Shown here in pieces: positions 1 through 12,600 of a stretch of 64,000 nt of DNA. The stretch covers positions 9,863,001 through 9,927,000 of the forward strand of contig OY756957.1 in NCBI GenBank assembly GCA_963580455.1, read 5' to 3'. The DNA comes from Euonymus europaeus (taxonomy: Eukaryota > Streptophyta > Magnoliopsida > Celastrales > Celastraceae). The notes beneath the pieces were generated by a model. It ran no database searches. It had not been told where the DNA came from and was given only the letters and a program-made list of their open reading frames with translations. A program made the position numbers and the translations under genes. Every line of letters begins with the position of its first letter. The stretch's first letter is position 1.

Positions 1-1180
1 CTAATATTAGAGTTGAACATAAATATATAGATACAAAATAATATGTATGTACACTTGCACTACTTGTGCTAGGCTCACCAAAATAACTGAACAATCTAAC
101 AAGTTGGGAATTGTCCCGGTCCTGCCAGATCAACTATATTTAAAAAATGTCAAAAAATGGGGAGTGAGTCATAAGACTCCATGAATGAATAATGAATTAA
201 ACGATACAAAGGGGACAAGTAAATATGTATGGATCAAGGAACCATAACTAGAATAGAATCCATAATAGACAGAGTCTGATGAAAGACTATCATACAAAAT
301 AAAAACATATATTATGTCATAAAGAGTCGAGCACTCATCACCGTCCCATCAGAATATATCACCACTTGTTGGGTGTCTAGCATCACTCCTACTAGCTAAG
401 GAAAACATGGTGCACTGATCCTAACATCTACTGTTGTTAGAGTACAGGATCATAACAAATAGTCACTCCAAAGAAGCAGAAAATCATGAATCAATAAATA
501 AGTCAAGCCAAAAAAACATGTCCAAAATAAAAAACGAAAAACCATATATTGTGCAAGTTTAATGTATCAGAAAGTGATATATTCACTCATTTGATATAAG
601 CAACTAATATGCAATCTACTCCCTCGAGTACTCATATAATTCACCAGACAACTAGTCACCTAAAAAAAAATACAAATTCTCCACGTATTACTTACAAATT
701 GTCCTCATTATTACTAACATGTTTACAAAAAAAAATATCGACAATGACAATGTACTAATTCGAAGCCCGAAAGTTAAATAAGAGAAGCGGTTCAAAAAAA
801 ATTCAAACATTTCCATAACTTCAATCATGTTAAACCCATATCCATATCTCCAATTACCCAAATCAAAACAACTAATCTCATAACTCAAAGTTATATAGGA
901 TATGCTTAATCCATAAATCATTGTTACCCTTTAAAACTTTATTACTTTTTGTCTCCTTGGAGGTTTTTAAATCATTAAGTTCACTACAAAAAGTTCATAT
1001 TTAATATCAGCAGACTCCAACGACATTCATTTATCATTGAAGATGATAAAGTTCCATATTTGGCACAACTTTGGTACTCACCAGTGGGTATATTCACTAA
1101 ATCTCCAAAAATCACAGTATTGGACATGCCCAAAATAATATCATATTACCTCTTATACTAAATTTAAAAATCAGATTCTA
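1..1180. other. AT-rich stretch without a recognised gene
   Basis: No open frame here resembles a protein I know, and no splice-linked coding blocks were found. It lies outside the recognisable end of the first gypsy element (integrase ends near 1185). A piece near 150-180 with GGGGAGTGAGTC faintly resembles the transcribed part of gypsy LTRs seen elsewhere in the window, so it may be decayed LTR sequence; this is a weak inference. Confidence 0.4.
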
Positions 1181-1184
1181 CACT

Positions 1185-3371
1185 CATATAGGTGTGGGTG
1201 AGGGATCCCATAAACTACTTCAAATGGAGAGTGGAGACAATGTAGTGCTGGAATGAGGTGAAGTGTTATAACAATATTATGCTTAGGATAACTACTTGTA
1301 CTGCTGCTTGGGTTGATCACAACAGTAACATCTCAGGTAATGCTCAAGAATTTTATTCACAGCCTCAATTCTACCATCTCTTTCAGGGGGTTAGGCAGTA
1401 GTCAAATTCACAGCAATGCCCTACAACTTCCATAATTCTTGGCAAAATAAACTGGTGAACACTGAATCCTTATCATACAATAACTTTTCAGGCATTCCAT
1501 GCAACTTGAACTCCTTGTCCATATAGATATGAGCAATGGAAGTGGCAGTATAAGGATGTTAAATTGCCATAAAATAAGAATATTTGGACAACCTATCCAC
1601 TACCACATATATCACACTTCTTCCATAAGAGACAGGCAACCCTTCAATTAATAAAATCCATACTGACATTGGACCAGATTTTATTAGGAATAGGCAAGGG
1701 TTGTAAATACCCATAGGGTTGAGTATTTACGAGTTTACGCTCATCTTTCCCAACTAGCACTCAAAGATGTCATTTATAACTTTATAATTGGTAACCATGC
1801 CTCCAGATTGGATAGTGTTAATAATCTTAGTGAGCCTCATACTCATAAGATTTGGAAACCTAATCAGTAATATTCAAATGAGGCACAAAGAGAGCTTGCA
1901 TTTATGTCACTACTTCTACCTCCACTACTGCATCTTTTCTTGAAAGAGCATCAACAATAGCATTCTCCACTCCCCTTTTATACTCCACCTTCAAATCAAA
2001 CCCCAACAATTTATTAAGCAACATTTACTACATGGGATTACCAATTCTTTGCTTTGAAATATGTTTCAAGTTGTTATGATATGTTTTGAAAATAACTTGA
2101 TGGCATAACTGAAATAAGCAATATGGTGGTGTTAGTGGATGAGAACAACTCCCACTCCTAATCCTAAGATATCACACTCCACAATAAAAGGCATGGAAAA
2201 ATTTGGTAAAGCCAGAACTAGAGGATGTGTAAAAGCATACTTCAATTTCTTAAAAGTTTGTTCTGCTTTTGGTGAGGCAATAAAACTTCTCTTCTTTAAT
2301 GGTTGAGTCAAGGGTTGGGCTAACCCTTCTATAGTGCTTAATGAATCACCTCTAATAACCTCTCAAGACCTTAATATTTTTAGGACTAGGCCACTGCTCT
2401 AATCTTACTTTCATCAGTGCTCACACCCTGGCTGTTAATATCGTGCCCTAGGTAAGAAACCTCAGGCACTCCAAAGCAACATTTAGACATTTTGGAAAAT
2501 AGTTAATTTTCTTACGACTTCTCTAGGATCAAATGCAAATGTCTCATCAAAGAAAACAAGCACAAAACTTCTAAAGTAAACCCTAAACACATCATTCATA
2601 AGGCTCTGAAAAGTGTTGTGAGCATTAGTTAGTCCAAAAGGCATGACTAGCCATTCATATTGCCCCTCATGGGTTCTGAATGCTTTTTTGGGAATATCCT
2701 CCATCCTTACCCTAACTTGATGATAGCCAAAACGTCTAATCCATCTTGGAAAAGATTGTTGCTCCATAAAGCTCATCCAACAGTTCTTCAATTACTATAA
2801 TTGGTAGCTTGTCCTTGATAGTGAGTAAATTGAGCTCTTTATAATCCACCAAAGCCTCCAAGTGCCATATGTCTTTTGTGCCAAAATCACAGGTGATGAA
2901 AAAGGGCTACAACTTCTTCTAATTACCCCTTTGTCTAGCAAGTATGTAACAAATTTTCAATTTCCTCTTTCTGATAGAATGGATACCTATAAGGTTTCAC
3001 ATTCATGGAAGAAACTCCCACTTTCAAGATCATCTTATCGTCACAATATCTTTCAGCAGGTAGACCAGTTGGAACGACAAACACTCCCTCAAAAATTTTC
3101 AGTACAATAGCCATCAAGGATGAGTAGGCAATTGGGACAAAGATTGTTCCACCTCAACGGCTTCTAAATGGATGAGCAATCTATTTCCCACATTATCGGT
3201 CAAATTTTTGTACTTCCTGTCTTCAATGAAAATTTTCTCTTTAAAAGTTAATCCCTCCAATTTGCAGTTCTAATCCAGCAATTTGAAATCCATGGTATAA
3301 TGTGGAAAATCTCTTTTCCTATCTTGCTAAGAGCTTACACAACCATTGCATGCGAAGCACCAAGTCACAGA
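1185..3371 (-). pseudogene. Ty3/gypsy element 1: reverse transcriptase to integrase, degenerate
   Basis: Minus-strand remnant of a gypsy pol. At 2935-3117 the upstream RT part reads GLPAERYCDDKMILKVGVSS then PYRYPFYQKEEIENLL. At 2483-2791 the RT core has [20 protein letters not shown], then [12 protein letters not shown], and VFFDET in place of the catalytic FIDD block, so the active site is lost. Integrase follows at about 1190-1420, with ILEHYLRCYCCDQPKQ and a blurred NTSPHSSTTLSP. Many stops and frameshifts occur throughout. The left end simply fades, and I could not find its 3' LTR. The gag and protease parts lie at 5266-6056 and 11527-12050, displaced by later insertions. Family-level call is firm; clade not resolved. 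Confidence 0.85.
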
Positions 3372-5265
3372 TGTAACACCCTGAGTCGTGAGATAGCCTA
3401 TGCGATAGAGCAAATAACATAGGTGGTATTTATTATGATTTTTAGTGTGTCAATAATATGTGTTAAATAGGATCAGAATATTTTTCATCAATTCTATATG
3501 TGAAATAAAAATTATTAGAATCGGTATTATAATAATAGGAGTTAAAATGACATTACCAAGAATTTAGAAAGCAAGACATAAAATAAGAAAATAATTGTAG
3601 ATAATGGCAAAAAGGTAAATAGGAGACGGTGGCAAGTGTAAATAGATAAGAGATAGGAGGACATAAATGTAAATTGGCAAGTAAATTAATGAAATATAAA
3701 ATTAAGGGGTTGCGTGGGAGACAAATGAAACATCATGAAGGACCAGACAGGGGCAACAATGGAAATCTAATCTTCACGCCCTCTGAATTTTAGCGACTAG
3801 ACTAATACTATGAGAAAGAGCACGGAGAGGTGAGTTCATTGACACCATTTTCAGATCGAATGGAGGCTCAGAGGACCGCCACTAAAGATGGTGAAAACCA
3901 TGGTGACAGCGACTTTGGCACGGCGATTCTGGTTCTTTCGATAGCCAATCAAGTAGCCGTTTACACCGGTGCTCTCATCGGACTATCCTTTATCCACCCA
4001 AGTTGGTGGTGAACGCCACCATTGTCGTGCTGGCGATAACCCATGTTTTGGATTAGACGGGTCTATGGGAACTTGGGATGTTGGTGACCAGGTTAAAGAG
4101 ACCCGATTGACTATGGTTTGTTGACCGGACTATTTGACTAGTTTTGACATAAATTATTTAAATTAATTTAATAAATAGATATTAACAAATATGAGTATTA
4201 TTGGGTTGCAGGAATAAAAATATTGGAAATTATGGGAACTTACCCGGTAAGTAATATCCACATGTGTCACAAAATTAAATGTTCGATGTTTATTTAATTT
4301 GTAAACTATGTATAAATTTACTTGTGTGTGTATATATGTATTGAATGGTTATGTTATAACTGTGTAAAAATGTGATACTGTTTGGATTGGTTAACTGTCT
4401 GTGAATTGTGATCTACCATATGATGATTCAATTGTATTATGGATATTGTGATGAATGATTTATTTATGTTTTATCTGGATGGAATGTGATCTGGGATTAT
4501 AATGCTTTATGGTGGTAACGATTACTATTTGTTCTCCATGCACGACATACATATTAAAGGAAAACAATTTTCAAACCTGGTACAACTGCTATAGGGAGGG
4601 TACACTGAAAAATGAAAGGTTATATTGATTGGAAGATGAAAAGGTTTACTAACTGGAAATTGTTCTTTGGTAGAACATTTAATTAAAGGAAAATCCCGAC
4701 CAGTTGTTCTATAACAGTGTATCTAGGTTAAGGACCCAGGTACTGAAAAAATGATTTAAATGGTTGACTGTTATGTAAAGACAATGTTCACGTGCATTCA
4801 TGCATAGATATTACTTGTTCGACCTTAGCTCACCATGTTCCGTGATGCAGGTCATTATCTCTCAAGTGCTTATGCTGATTTAGGAGTTAATGGTGTCACT
4901 GTGGATCCATGAAAATGATGCTCATGTGATGAAAGCTAAGCCTTATTGAAAATGTAATAAATGTGAATTAAATTTATTTATGCGCTTGGAATCTGTAGTT
5001 GAGATTTAATTGTTAATAATTGAAGATTAACTGGATGCTACTAATTATTTAATAAATATAAGATGACACTTTTATTTCATGTTATATTATTCTAATTAAT
5101 TTGGTGTGCTTTTTATTTTATTTTATTGGATTTGTATTAAATGAAGGTTATCTATCTATGGTTGCTAAGTTATAGGGTTATATGGTAAGAATATAATGTA
5201 ATCGGTGTAGCGTTCCGACCTATGGGCATATTGTTTAGAGTACCGCGAAGCAGAGTAATACATCA
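3372..5265 (-). repeat. Family X LTR, copy A (solo or truncated)
   Basis: Starts TGTAACACCCTGA at 3372 and fills a gap in gypsy element 1. The gypsy reading frame stops at PLEG on the right (about 5266-5275) and resumes at CDLVLRMQW on the left (about 3350-3371). Homologous copies lie at 16048, 30775, 43990 and 51710. A diagnostic shared block is the stretch with GTGCATTCATGCATAGATA and TTCCGTGATGCAGGT at about 4793-4855, inverted relative to copy D. The right end is blurred, and I could not confirm a target duplication (ACAGA on the left, no clean match on the right). No coding function. Confidence 0.75.
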
Positions 5266-6056
5266 TCCCTCTAAGGGAAATAATAAAAGCTCCACATAAA
5301 ACTAGTGCCGTTGAATATAGACTGTGATATTGTTCAGCTTTCCCAAACTGTCCATCTTCTCCCCATTAGCCAATATCAAAAAAGGTCTCTCCATTGTAAT
5401 ATTGATCATGTATTAATCAATATAACCACTATTTCAGCCTTGATTTTTCTCATTACTCTCATAGTGCAAGGTCCTTTTACTCATGTCAAAGCACGAAAGG
5501 TAATTTCAGGTGGTAATTCCATACTAAGGTCTAGCCCTTATTTTTTCAAGCACATTCATGGGTCCTTCTGGTTGCTCCTCTACCAACAATTGATCATCCT
5601 CAATGGATTCAACCATGAAAAATTTAGGTTTAGGACATTTATGCCTAACTCTCTACTTAGCATCACAGAAATAGCAAAGGTCCTATGACCTCATCTCTTG
5701 CATTTCCTTGTATGTCAGCTTCTTCACAGGCTGTGTGGTCTTAACTTCAGCTGGTTTTACCTAGTCTCATAGGTACGTTATGGCTACAGGTGACTTTATG
5801 GATGGAGAACACGCTACACTGGATCAATAGATGCATATGTGTAACTGGAAAAGTTGAACCTATTCCCATAATACTAGCGAAACAATTTTGTATCTTTGTT
5901 TAATCCAATGACACTTTCCTCTTTCATTTTTGCTATGCCATATGCGTCATTCAAAGTACAAGGTTTCATCAGTTTGACGAGGAGACTATTTCTTCCTTAA
6001 GACCTGCATAGAAAATACTGAGTTTATGAGCCTTAGTAAGATCCTTAACCCTTACC
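5266..6056 (-). pseudogene. Ty3/gypsy element 1: gag C-terminus and protease region
   Basis: Minus-strand continuation of element 1. From right to left it has a gag helical segment (LTKAHKLSIFYAGLKEEIV, about 5985-6050), a zinc-knuckle relic (CYFCDAK...CPKPKFFMVES, about 5620-5690), and a protease/linker segment ending FPLEG at about 5270, immediately before copy A. Several in-frame stops are visible. The right boundary is the target site of copia element 1 (TCAAG, 6057-6061), and gag continues beyond that element at 11527. Confidence 0.8.
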
Positions 6057-6061
6057 TCAAG
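6057..6061 (+). repeat. Target site duplication TCAAG (left) of copia element 1
   Basis: TCAAG directly before the 5' LTR. The identical pentamer follows the 3' LTR at 11522-11526. Confidence 0.95.
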
Positions 6062-6330
6062 TGTTAAGTTTGGATACTATTTTTTATATTATTGGGTTAG
6101 TAAACTGGGTTTTGTATTGGGCAAAGTTTATGGACACTTTTCCCCCTGTAATTTTCTATTTATATCTCCTAGTTCTTGTTGTATGGTACACCAAAAATAT
6201 TGAGAGGAAAGAAACACTGCTGCACCCCGTGGACGTACGCTTTGTGAGCCGAAGCACGTTAAATCTCTGTGTCATATTTTCATGCTTTATTTTTGTTTAT
6301 GTGTGTTTGTGGCTCGATCTGATCGTGACA
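6062..6330 (+). repeat. 5' LTR of copia element 1
   Basis: 269 bp, begins TGTTAAGTTTGGATAC and ends GATCGTGACA, with the canonical TG...CA ends. It matches 11239-11521 along its whole length, apart from a 14 bp segment present only in the 3' copy (around GGGCCTGGTATATTGGGC). Confidence 0.96.
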
Positions 6331-6332
6331 AA

Positions 6333-6344
6333 TGGTATCAGAGC
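6333..6344 (+). other. Primer binding site, initiator-Met tRNA, copia element 1
   Basis: TGGTATCAGAGC lies two bases after the 5' LTR and is complementary to the 3' end of plant initiator methionine tRNA, the usual minus-strand primer of plant LTR retrotransposons. Confidence 0.95.
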
Positions 6345-7239
6345 AAGTTCGTTAAACATCATCTAGACTTGTTTGCCTAGTGAGATTGACAAACGAATCT
6401 TTTTCGGTCAGATCACAGTGACACAGATTGCCTGAGTCAGAAAGATTATTACTGGCCGAGGCAGAGCTTGACTGAGATAGATTCAAAAACAACAACAAAA
6501 ACTTGCACAACATGTGGAGAAGCCCAGTCTTCTTGTTTGGTGCTGCAAAAGTGAATGGTGGTGTTTCCATTGCTTGCTCCTTGAAGTCACTGGTTGTCAA
6601 CTAAAGGAAGGAGGAGATATGAAGACTGAATAATTGTCACTTGGGATTACACGCAGTGTTGCTCTACCAAAGAAGGTGGTTAAATTGTCATAGATCCACT
6701 TCTCAAGAAGCCTAGGGGCGGCAGAGCTTTTGCACTGGTTAATGCCTTCTGAAGTCTAACGGAATCCAAGAGAAGGAAAGTGGTAGAGAAGCACTGTAGC
6801 GGGCTGCGGATAGATTCAATGCACGAATAAAAAACATGTGGTATTGTTGGCTGCACTAATCATTTACTTTTCTTTAATTAGTATGCTTTGTCTTTTAGCA
6901 AAAGTGGCTTTATTTTTCAAACCAGTGGGCGCACCATTTTGTTGAACAATTAAAGTGTTCAAAAAGGCTTAATTATTTATATTAGTCTTTGGTTAGAAAC
7001 GTTTGCATGGTGGGCGGAGAAGGTGATTTTAACAATTGAATCACCTAGAAGCTTGAATCAACAACTTTCATATGTGTGGGTCCATGTGAGTTGACACAAA
7101 TTTTATTTTCTCGTTGATTTGCTAACTCTTCTTAAAGTATTGTTTTTGTTGTGGGTCTTTTATATAGTTAAATTTGGTGCGGTGCTGTGCTATACTGTAT
7201 TGACTTGTGTAATCAGACGAAGTTAATTTGAGGTCTAAT

Positions 7240-8100
7240 ATGAGTGGGAGTTATGATTATCGTGAATCTAAAGTTGCAAAGTTTGAAAATTTTGATGGTA
7301 CCGACTTCGCATACTAGCGTATGCAGATTGAGGATTTCTTGTATGGGAAGAAGATGCATTTGCCTCTTCTTGGTAAGCAACCTGAAAAAATGCTCGATGA
7401 TAAGTAGAAGTTGTTAGACAGACAGGTGTTGGGAGTTATTCGATTAATTCTAACACGGAATGTTGCTAAGGCGACAACTACAAAGGAACTTATGGATACA
7501 TTATCGAAAATGTATGAGACGCCAACTGCGAATCACAAGGTGCATTTGATGAAAAGCTGTTCAATTTGAAAATGCTAGAAGGTATTCCTGTGGCAAAGCA
7601 CTTTAATGAATTTAATGATATTTTTAATCAATTGGAGTCAGTTGAGATTGACTTTGAAGATGAAGTGCGGGCATTGATCGTTTTGGCATCTTTGCCAAAT
7701 AGTTGGGAGACTATGAGAACAGCAGTGAGTAATTCTATTGGCAAGCAAAAACTTACCTACGGTACTGTGAGAGATCAGATTCTAAGTGAAGAATCCAGAA
7801 GAAAGGATGCCGAAGAATCCTCGAATTCTGATTCAGCCTTGAATATGCAATGATAGAGATAGAAAATCTAACAGAGGTAGACAGTCAGATTGGAATTCTG
7901 GTCGCAGAAAATCCAAGTCGGGGAGAGGAAGAAGTAAGTCACGTTTTAGCAAGAAACAATATGGTTGTTGGCATTGAGGCAAGCAAGGTCGCACTAAGAA
8001 GAATTGCTGGTCTTTAAAAAAGGAATACAACAAGAAGGTTAATCTCAACGCAGTAACCGATGATGGGGATGATGCTTTGGTGTTATCTGTTGACTCAAAC
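7240..8100 (+). pseudogene. copia element 1 gag (capsid plus zinc knuckle), broken
   Basis: Starts at ATG 7240 (MSGSYDYRESKVAKFENFDG). It continues with a UBN2-type capsid block (KLLDRQVLGVIRLILTRNVA, then MLEGIPVAKHFNEFNDIFNQ and VRALIVLASLPNSWETM) up to about 7852. A knuckle near 7960-8010 reads CWH-stop-GKQGRTKKNC: the second Cys is a TGA and the His is Arg, so nucleic-acid binding is lost. In-frame stops also occur at about 7315 and 7405 (both at Trp positions), and a frameshift precedes 7566. Role in the family: virus-like particle formation. Confidence 0.9.
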
Positions 8101-11100
8101 ACTGATTCCTTGGTTTTGGATTTAGGGGCTTCATTTCATACTACGGCACACCAAGAGATCATGTAGAACTATGTGGATGGTGATTTTGGGAAGGTGTACT
8201 TAGCCGACGGTGCAGACTTGAAGATAATGGGTATAGGAGAAGTCAATATCAAGAGTTTGAATGGTTCATTTTGGGCTCTACAGAAGGTTAGACATGTTCC
8301 GCAATCGAAAAAAAAATCTAATTTTAGTTGGTCAGTTGGACGACAGTGGCTATTCTATTAGGTTTGATGCTGGTGTATGAACAGTTACAAAAGGAGCAAT
8401 GGTGATTGCTCGAGGTAAGAAGACTGGTACTCTTTATATGAGTTCTGATTGCACTGATATAGTTGCTGTTATAGAAGGACTTAGTGACTCAACCTTATGT
8501 CATGAGAGGCTTGGTCACATAAGTCTGAAGAGTATGAAGGAACTTGTGTCAAAGGGAAAACTTCATAGAGTCTAGAAAATTCATATTGACTTGTGTGAGA
8601 GTTGTATTATGGGGAAGCAAAAAAAACTTAGTTTTCTAATAGATGGAAGAATGCTGAGAAAGAACAAGCTTGACTTGGTACACACTGATATGTGGGGGCC
8701 TTCTCCAGTTAATTCCTTCGATGGCTCCAATTATTATGCTACATTTATTGATGACTACAGTAGAAATTTGTGGGTTTATTTTATGAAAAATAAATATGAT
8801 TTGTTTAGCATATTCAAGAAGTGGAAAGCTCTTGTTGAGACTAAAAAAGGTTTGAAATTGAAGTGCCTGAGATCTGACAATGGCGGGAGTATGTTGATAG
8901 TGATTTCAGAGAGTACTGTGCTACACATGGGATTAGGATGGAGAAAACTATCTCAAGAACACCACAACAGAATGGTGTTGCAGAATGGATGAATAGAACT
9001 ATCAACGAACGTGCAAGAAGTATGAGAATTCATTCAGAATTGTCTAAGATGTTTTGGGCTGATGTGGTTAACACCGCAGCTTACCTCATTAATCAAAGTC
9101 CATCGGTTCCATTGGAGTACCAATTGCCAAAAGAAGTTTGGAGCGGGAAAGAGGTAAAGCTTTCACACCTTAGAGTGTTTGGTTGTGTTGCTTATGTACA
9201 TGTTGATTCTGATGATCGCAGTAAGCTTGATGCTAAGTCAAGAAAATGTTTCTTCATTGGTTATGGAGACGAGCAGTTTGGCTATAGGTTTTGGGATGAA
9301 CAAAACCGGAAGATTGTCAGAAGTCGAAATGTGATTTTTCATGAGTGTGTGATGTACAGAGATAAACGTGAAGTTGATGAGAAAGCAGTATAGGAGCCTG
9401 AAACTATTCATATCAGTATTCCTAAGACTACATCGGTTGGGCAGAAAATAGGCATTCCTGTCATTTCATAGGAGGAGGATGATGATGAAACAACCACTCC
9501 TCCTGTTGCTCTACGGAGGTCTACTAGAACAGTAAGAGCACCTGAACGTTATTCTCCTTCTTTACACTATATCTTGTTGACTGATAATGATGAGCTAAAA
9601 AGTTTTGCAGAAGCTAAACAGGATGTGAATGTGAATAAGTGGGAGCTAGCTATGAAAGAAGAGATGGATTCTCTGATGAAGAATCAAACTTAGGAGTTAG
9701 TGAAACTTCCAGTAGAAAAGAAAGCTTTGCACAAAAAATGGGTGTACCGGGTCAAGACAGAACATGATGGCAGTAAAAGGTATAAGGCTAGACTTGTTGT
9801 GAAAGGCTTGGAACAAAGGTATGGCATCGATTATTCTGAAATTTTCTCTCATGTAGTAAAGATGTCTACAATCAGAATGGTACTGGGAATCATGGCTAGT
9901 GAGAATTTACATCTGGAGCAGTTAGATGTAAAGACGACTTTTCTCCACTGTGAATTGGATGAAGTGATATACATGCAACAACAAGAAGGGTTCTCAATAG
10001 AGGGAAAAGAAAAACTTGTGTGTAAGCTGAAGAAGAGCTTGTATGGTTTGAAGTAGGCTCCAAGACAGTGAAATCTGTAGTTTGACAACTTCATGATTAG
10101 CTCCAGTTACATCAAAAGTGAGCAAGATCATTGCTGCTATTTTAAACGGTTTGACGACTCGTATATTATTTTGTTGTTGTATGTCGATGACATGTTGATT
10201 ACAGGATCAAGCATCCAAGGAGATTAATAATCTAAAACAGCAACTGTCAAGACAATTTGAAATGAAGGATTTGGGGGAATGCAAAGAAAATCCTTGGAAT
10301 GAAAATTACGAGAAACATAACCAAAGGTACTTTAAAACTTTCTCAATCTGGGTATGTGATGAAAGTTTTGAGCATATTCAATATAGACAAAGCGAAACCA
10401 ATTGCTACACCTTTGGGGAGTCATTTCAAGTTATGCAAAGATCAATCACCTAGAAGTGATAATGAGCGGGAGAAAATGAGTAAGATTCCTTATGCTTCTA
10501 CTATTGGTTCTTTTATGTATGCTATGACCTGCACTCGCCCAGTTATTAGTCATGCAGTAGGAGTAGTCAGTAGGTATATGAGCAATCCAAGAAAGAAGCA
10601 CAAGGAGGTTGTGAAGTGGATTATGATATACTTTTATGGAACTGTCGATTATGGGTTGACTTTTACTTTAGGTGAATTGAAGTTGGAAGGTTTTGTAGAT
10701 GCTGAATTAGCTGGTGACTTTGATAGTTATAAGGGCACTACAGGCTATATATTTACCTTGGGAGGTACTACTATTTCTTGGAGTTCCAAGCTACAAAAGA
10801 TTGTTGCTTTATCTTCTACTGAAGCAGAATATGTTGCGATAACAGAAGCTGCAAAGGAGATGGAGTGGTTGTAAGAATTGATGGAAGAGTTGGGAAAAGG
10901 AAGTGGGAAAGGGGTTCTCTATAGTGACAATCAGAGTGGTATATTCCTTACCAAGAATCATGCCTTCTATTCTAATACTAAACACATTCGGAGGAGATAT
11001 CATTATATCTGCCAAGTTCTCAAGGAAGGTTTGTTGAAGCTTGAGAAGATTTGTTAGAATGACAATCTGACGGATGCTTTGACGAAGAGTGTGACAGTTG

Positions 11101-11115
11101 GTAAGCTGGAGCTAT
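8101..11115 (+). pseudogene. copia element 1 pol (protease, integrase, RT, RNase H), broken
   Basis: The protease active site reads LDLGASFH at 8115-8140 (normally D-S/T-G). The GAG-pre-integrase block LCHERLGHISLKSMKEL is at about 8495-8560, with the CxxC pair of the integrase zinc finger near 8595. The integrase core has LVHTDMWGPSP and FIDDYSRNLWVY, then SDNGG (8680-8890), and continues in another frame at 8938-9393. RT spans 9700-10250 with KARLVVKGLEQRYGIDY, LDVKTTFLHCELDE and an intact YVDD near 10180. RNase H has SSTEAEYVAITEAAKEMEWL at about 10815-10872. Stops and frameshifts separate these blocks. Gene order proves copia; I did not assign a lineage. Confidence 0.93.
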
Positions 11116-11225
11116 GAAAAGCTTCAGTTGGTCTTCTAGATTGAAGATGAAGATCAAGGTTGCAGCATGTGGTTATCATTACGGGTGTTACTGATGTAAC
11201 TGTTCTGACAGTTTTCTGATAGTAT

Positions 11226-11238
11226 CCAAGTGGGAGAT
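11226..11238 (+). other. Polypurine tract of copia element 1
   Basis: AAGTGGGAGAT directly precedes the 3' LTR, the expected position of the plus-strand primer. Confidence 0.8.
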
Positions 11239-11521
11239 TGTTAAGTTTGGATACTATTTGTTATATTATTGGGTTAGTACACTGGGTTGTGTATTGGGCC
11301 TGGTATATTGGGCTAAGTTTGTGGACACTTTTGTCCTTATAATTTTCTATTTATATCTCCTAGTTCTTGTTGTAAGGTACACCAAAAATATTGAGAGGAA
11401 AGAAACACTGCTGCAGCCCGTGGACGTAGGCCTTGTGAGTCGAACCACATTAAATCTTTGTGTCATATTTTCTTGCTTTATTCTTGTTTATGTGTGTTTA
11501 TGGGTTGATCTGATCGTGACA
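11239..11521 (+). repeat. 3' LTR of copia element 1
   Basis: 283 bp, begins TGTTAAGTTTGGATAC and ends GATCGTGACA. It is followed by the TCAAG target duplication at 11522-11526. About 20 substitutions against the 5' LTR by eye. Confidence 0.96.
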
Positions 11522-11526
11522 TCAAG

Positions 11527-12050
11527 TAACTCACATTTCCCCTTATGTTCTTCTACAGTTCCACTTTGTTTCATTTTTACCAGTATTTTAAGGGATCCTC
11601 AAACAAACTTGTGCCAAATCTAATCAATAAGGCAGCTACAAGCTCATCCCACCCCTTAACCCCCCCTAGAAGCCTCAACCTTAGTAAACCAAGAATGAAT
11701 AGTACGTTGCTATGAATACCTTTTGATGACTCGGGGTTTTATAAAACTGGAATACTAGTTTGCCTTATGAATCCACATTGTTGGTTCACTCTCATTCAAA
11801 TGTGGAAAGTCCAGTCTGGTGCCCCTATAAGGCTAGTCTCCAAAAATCCTTGAGTCATTCTCCTTGTTAATCTCCCCCATCTACTTTTCCCTTGTTGGAC
11901 TCCAAGAAGCCCAGAAACATGATTCTCAACTAAGATATTTACGTGTCCATTTTACTCTGCATTTCCTCCATGGTTTTCTAGTGTTCCTCTAGTACTCTGT
12001 GTCTCATTCATTTTTTGGGTCCTGACCATATAAGGTCAACCTGCCTCTGA
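11527..12050 (-). pseudogene. Ty3/gypsy element 1: gag N-terminal part and primer site
   Basis: Minus strand. A retrotransposon gag domain is readable as WDELVAALLIRFGTSLFEDP near 11595-11660, with PESSKGIHSNVLFILGLLRL upstream and a coiled N-terminus (KTMEEMQSKMD) near 11960. The primer site is at about 12045-12056 (minus strand TTGCTATCAGAG, one mismatch to the tRNA-Met complement). Stops are frequent. Joined with 5266-6056 and 1185-3371 this gives gypsy order gag-protease-RT-integrase on the minus strand. Confidence 0.8.
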
Positions 12051-12062
12051 TAGCAAAAATTT

Positions 12063-12600
12063 TGTACACTTCTAACAATAACAACTCACAATAAAGATTA
12101 TCACAACAACTTAGAACAAGAAGGTTATGGGGACGATTTTCTCTGATAGATTTATAAGCTTTCTAGAATACTAAAGTCAGATTGTCTTATAAAAGAAAGA
12201 AACAACACACGAAAGAAATTGACTGGAACGTAATGACAAATGATAAACCCTATTCGAGATAGGTGATCTCCAAGAATTGCCTCATGGTGAATGAGAGAAA
12301 CTAAAAGTTTGCGTAAAAGATATCTTCTGAGACAAGGTCCTTCTCCACTACTTGATAGATTGCTGCTGCACCTTTCTCTTCCCTCAAATTTTCAATTTCT
12401 ACCACTTATTCTAGAAATCAACAATGAAAGTTTCGTCTTCTTGTAGATCTAGTGGACCAGCCTTGCGTTGGTAGATTCCATACATCAAATACCATTTACT
12501 CTATATAATTTTCAGCTTCAACATATTCGCTTTGTCGAAGAGCTCCAATTTTTTCTCCTTTTAGTGCTAATTGCTATTGATGATAGAGGATGGAATTTGA
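12063..12600 (-). repeat. Probable 5' LTR of gypsy element 1
   Basis: Plus-strand TGTACACTTCTAAC begins seven bases beyond the primer site, as expected for the LTR end in minus orientation. The outer end is not defined because no matching second LTR was found in the window; the 12600 limit is a guess. Confidence 0.45.

Larger units (their letters stand above)
6062..11521 (+). mobile_element. Ty1/copia retrotransposon 1, complete but inactivated
   Basis: A full-length element: 5' LTR, tRNA-Met primer site, leader of about 900 bp, gag, zinc knuckle, protease, integrase, reverse transcriptase, RNase H, purine-rich tract and 3' LTR, in copia order (integrase before RT). It is flanked by a perfect 5 bp duplication and inserted into the gag of gypsy element 1. 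The coding region has at least ten in-frame stops, many of the TGG to TAG/TGA or CAG to TAG kind, so it makes no functional protein. The two LTRs differ at roughly 20 positions by eye plus one 14 bp indel, which points to an old insertion. Confidence 0.96.

Noticed and set aside
5305..5688. 127-residue plus-strand open frame
   Set aside because: It is the shadow of the minus-strand gag/protease of gypsy element 1, whose knuckle and FPLEG blocks are readable there.
6333..6344. tRNA-Met-like sequences here and at 22131, 38360, 48133 and 58879
   Set aside because: These are retrotransposon primer binding sites of 10-14 bp; no full tRNA gene with a cloverleaf surrounds any of them.
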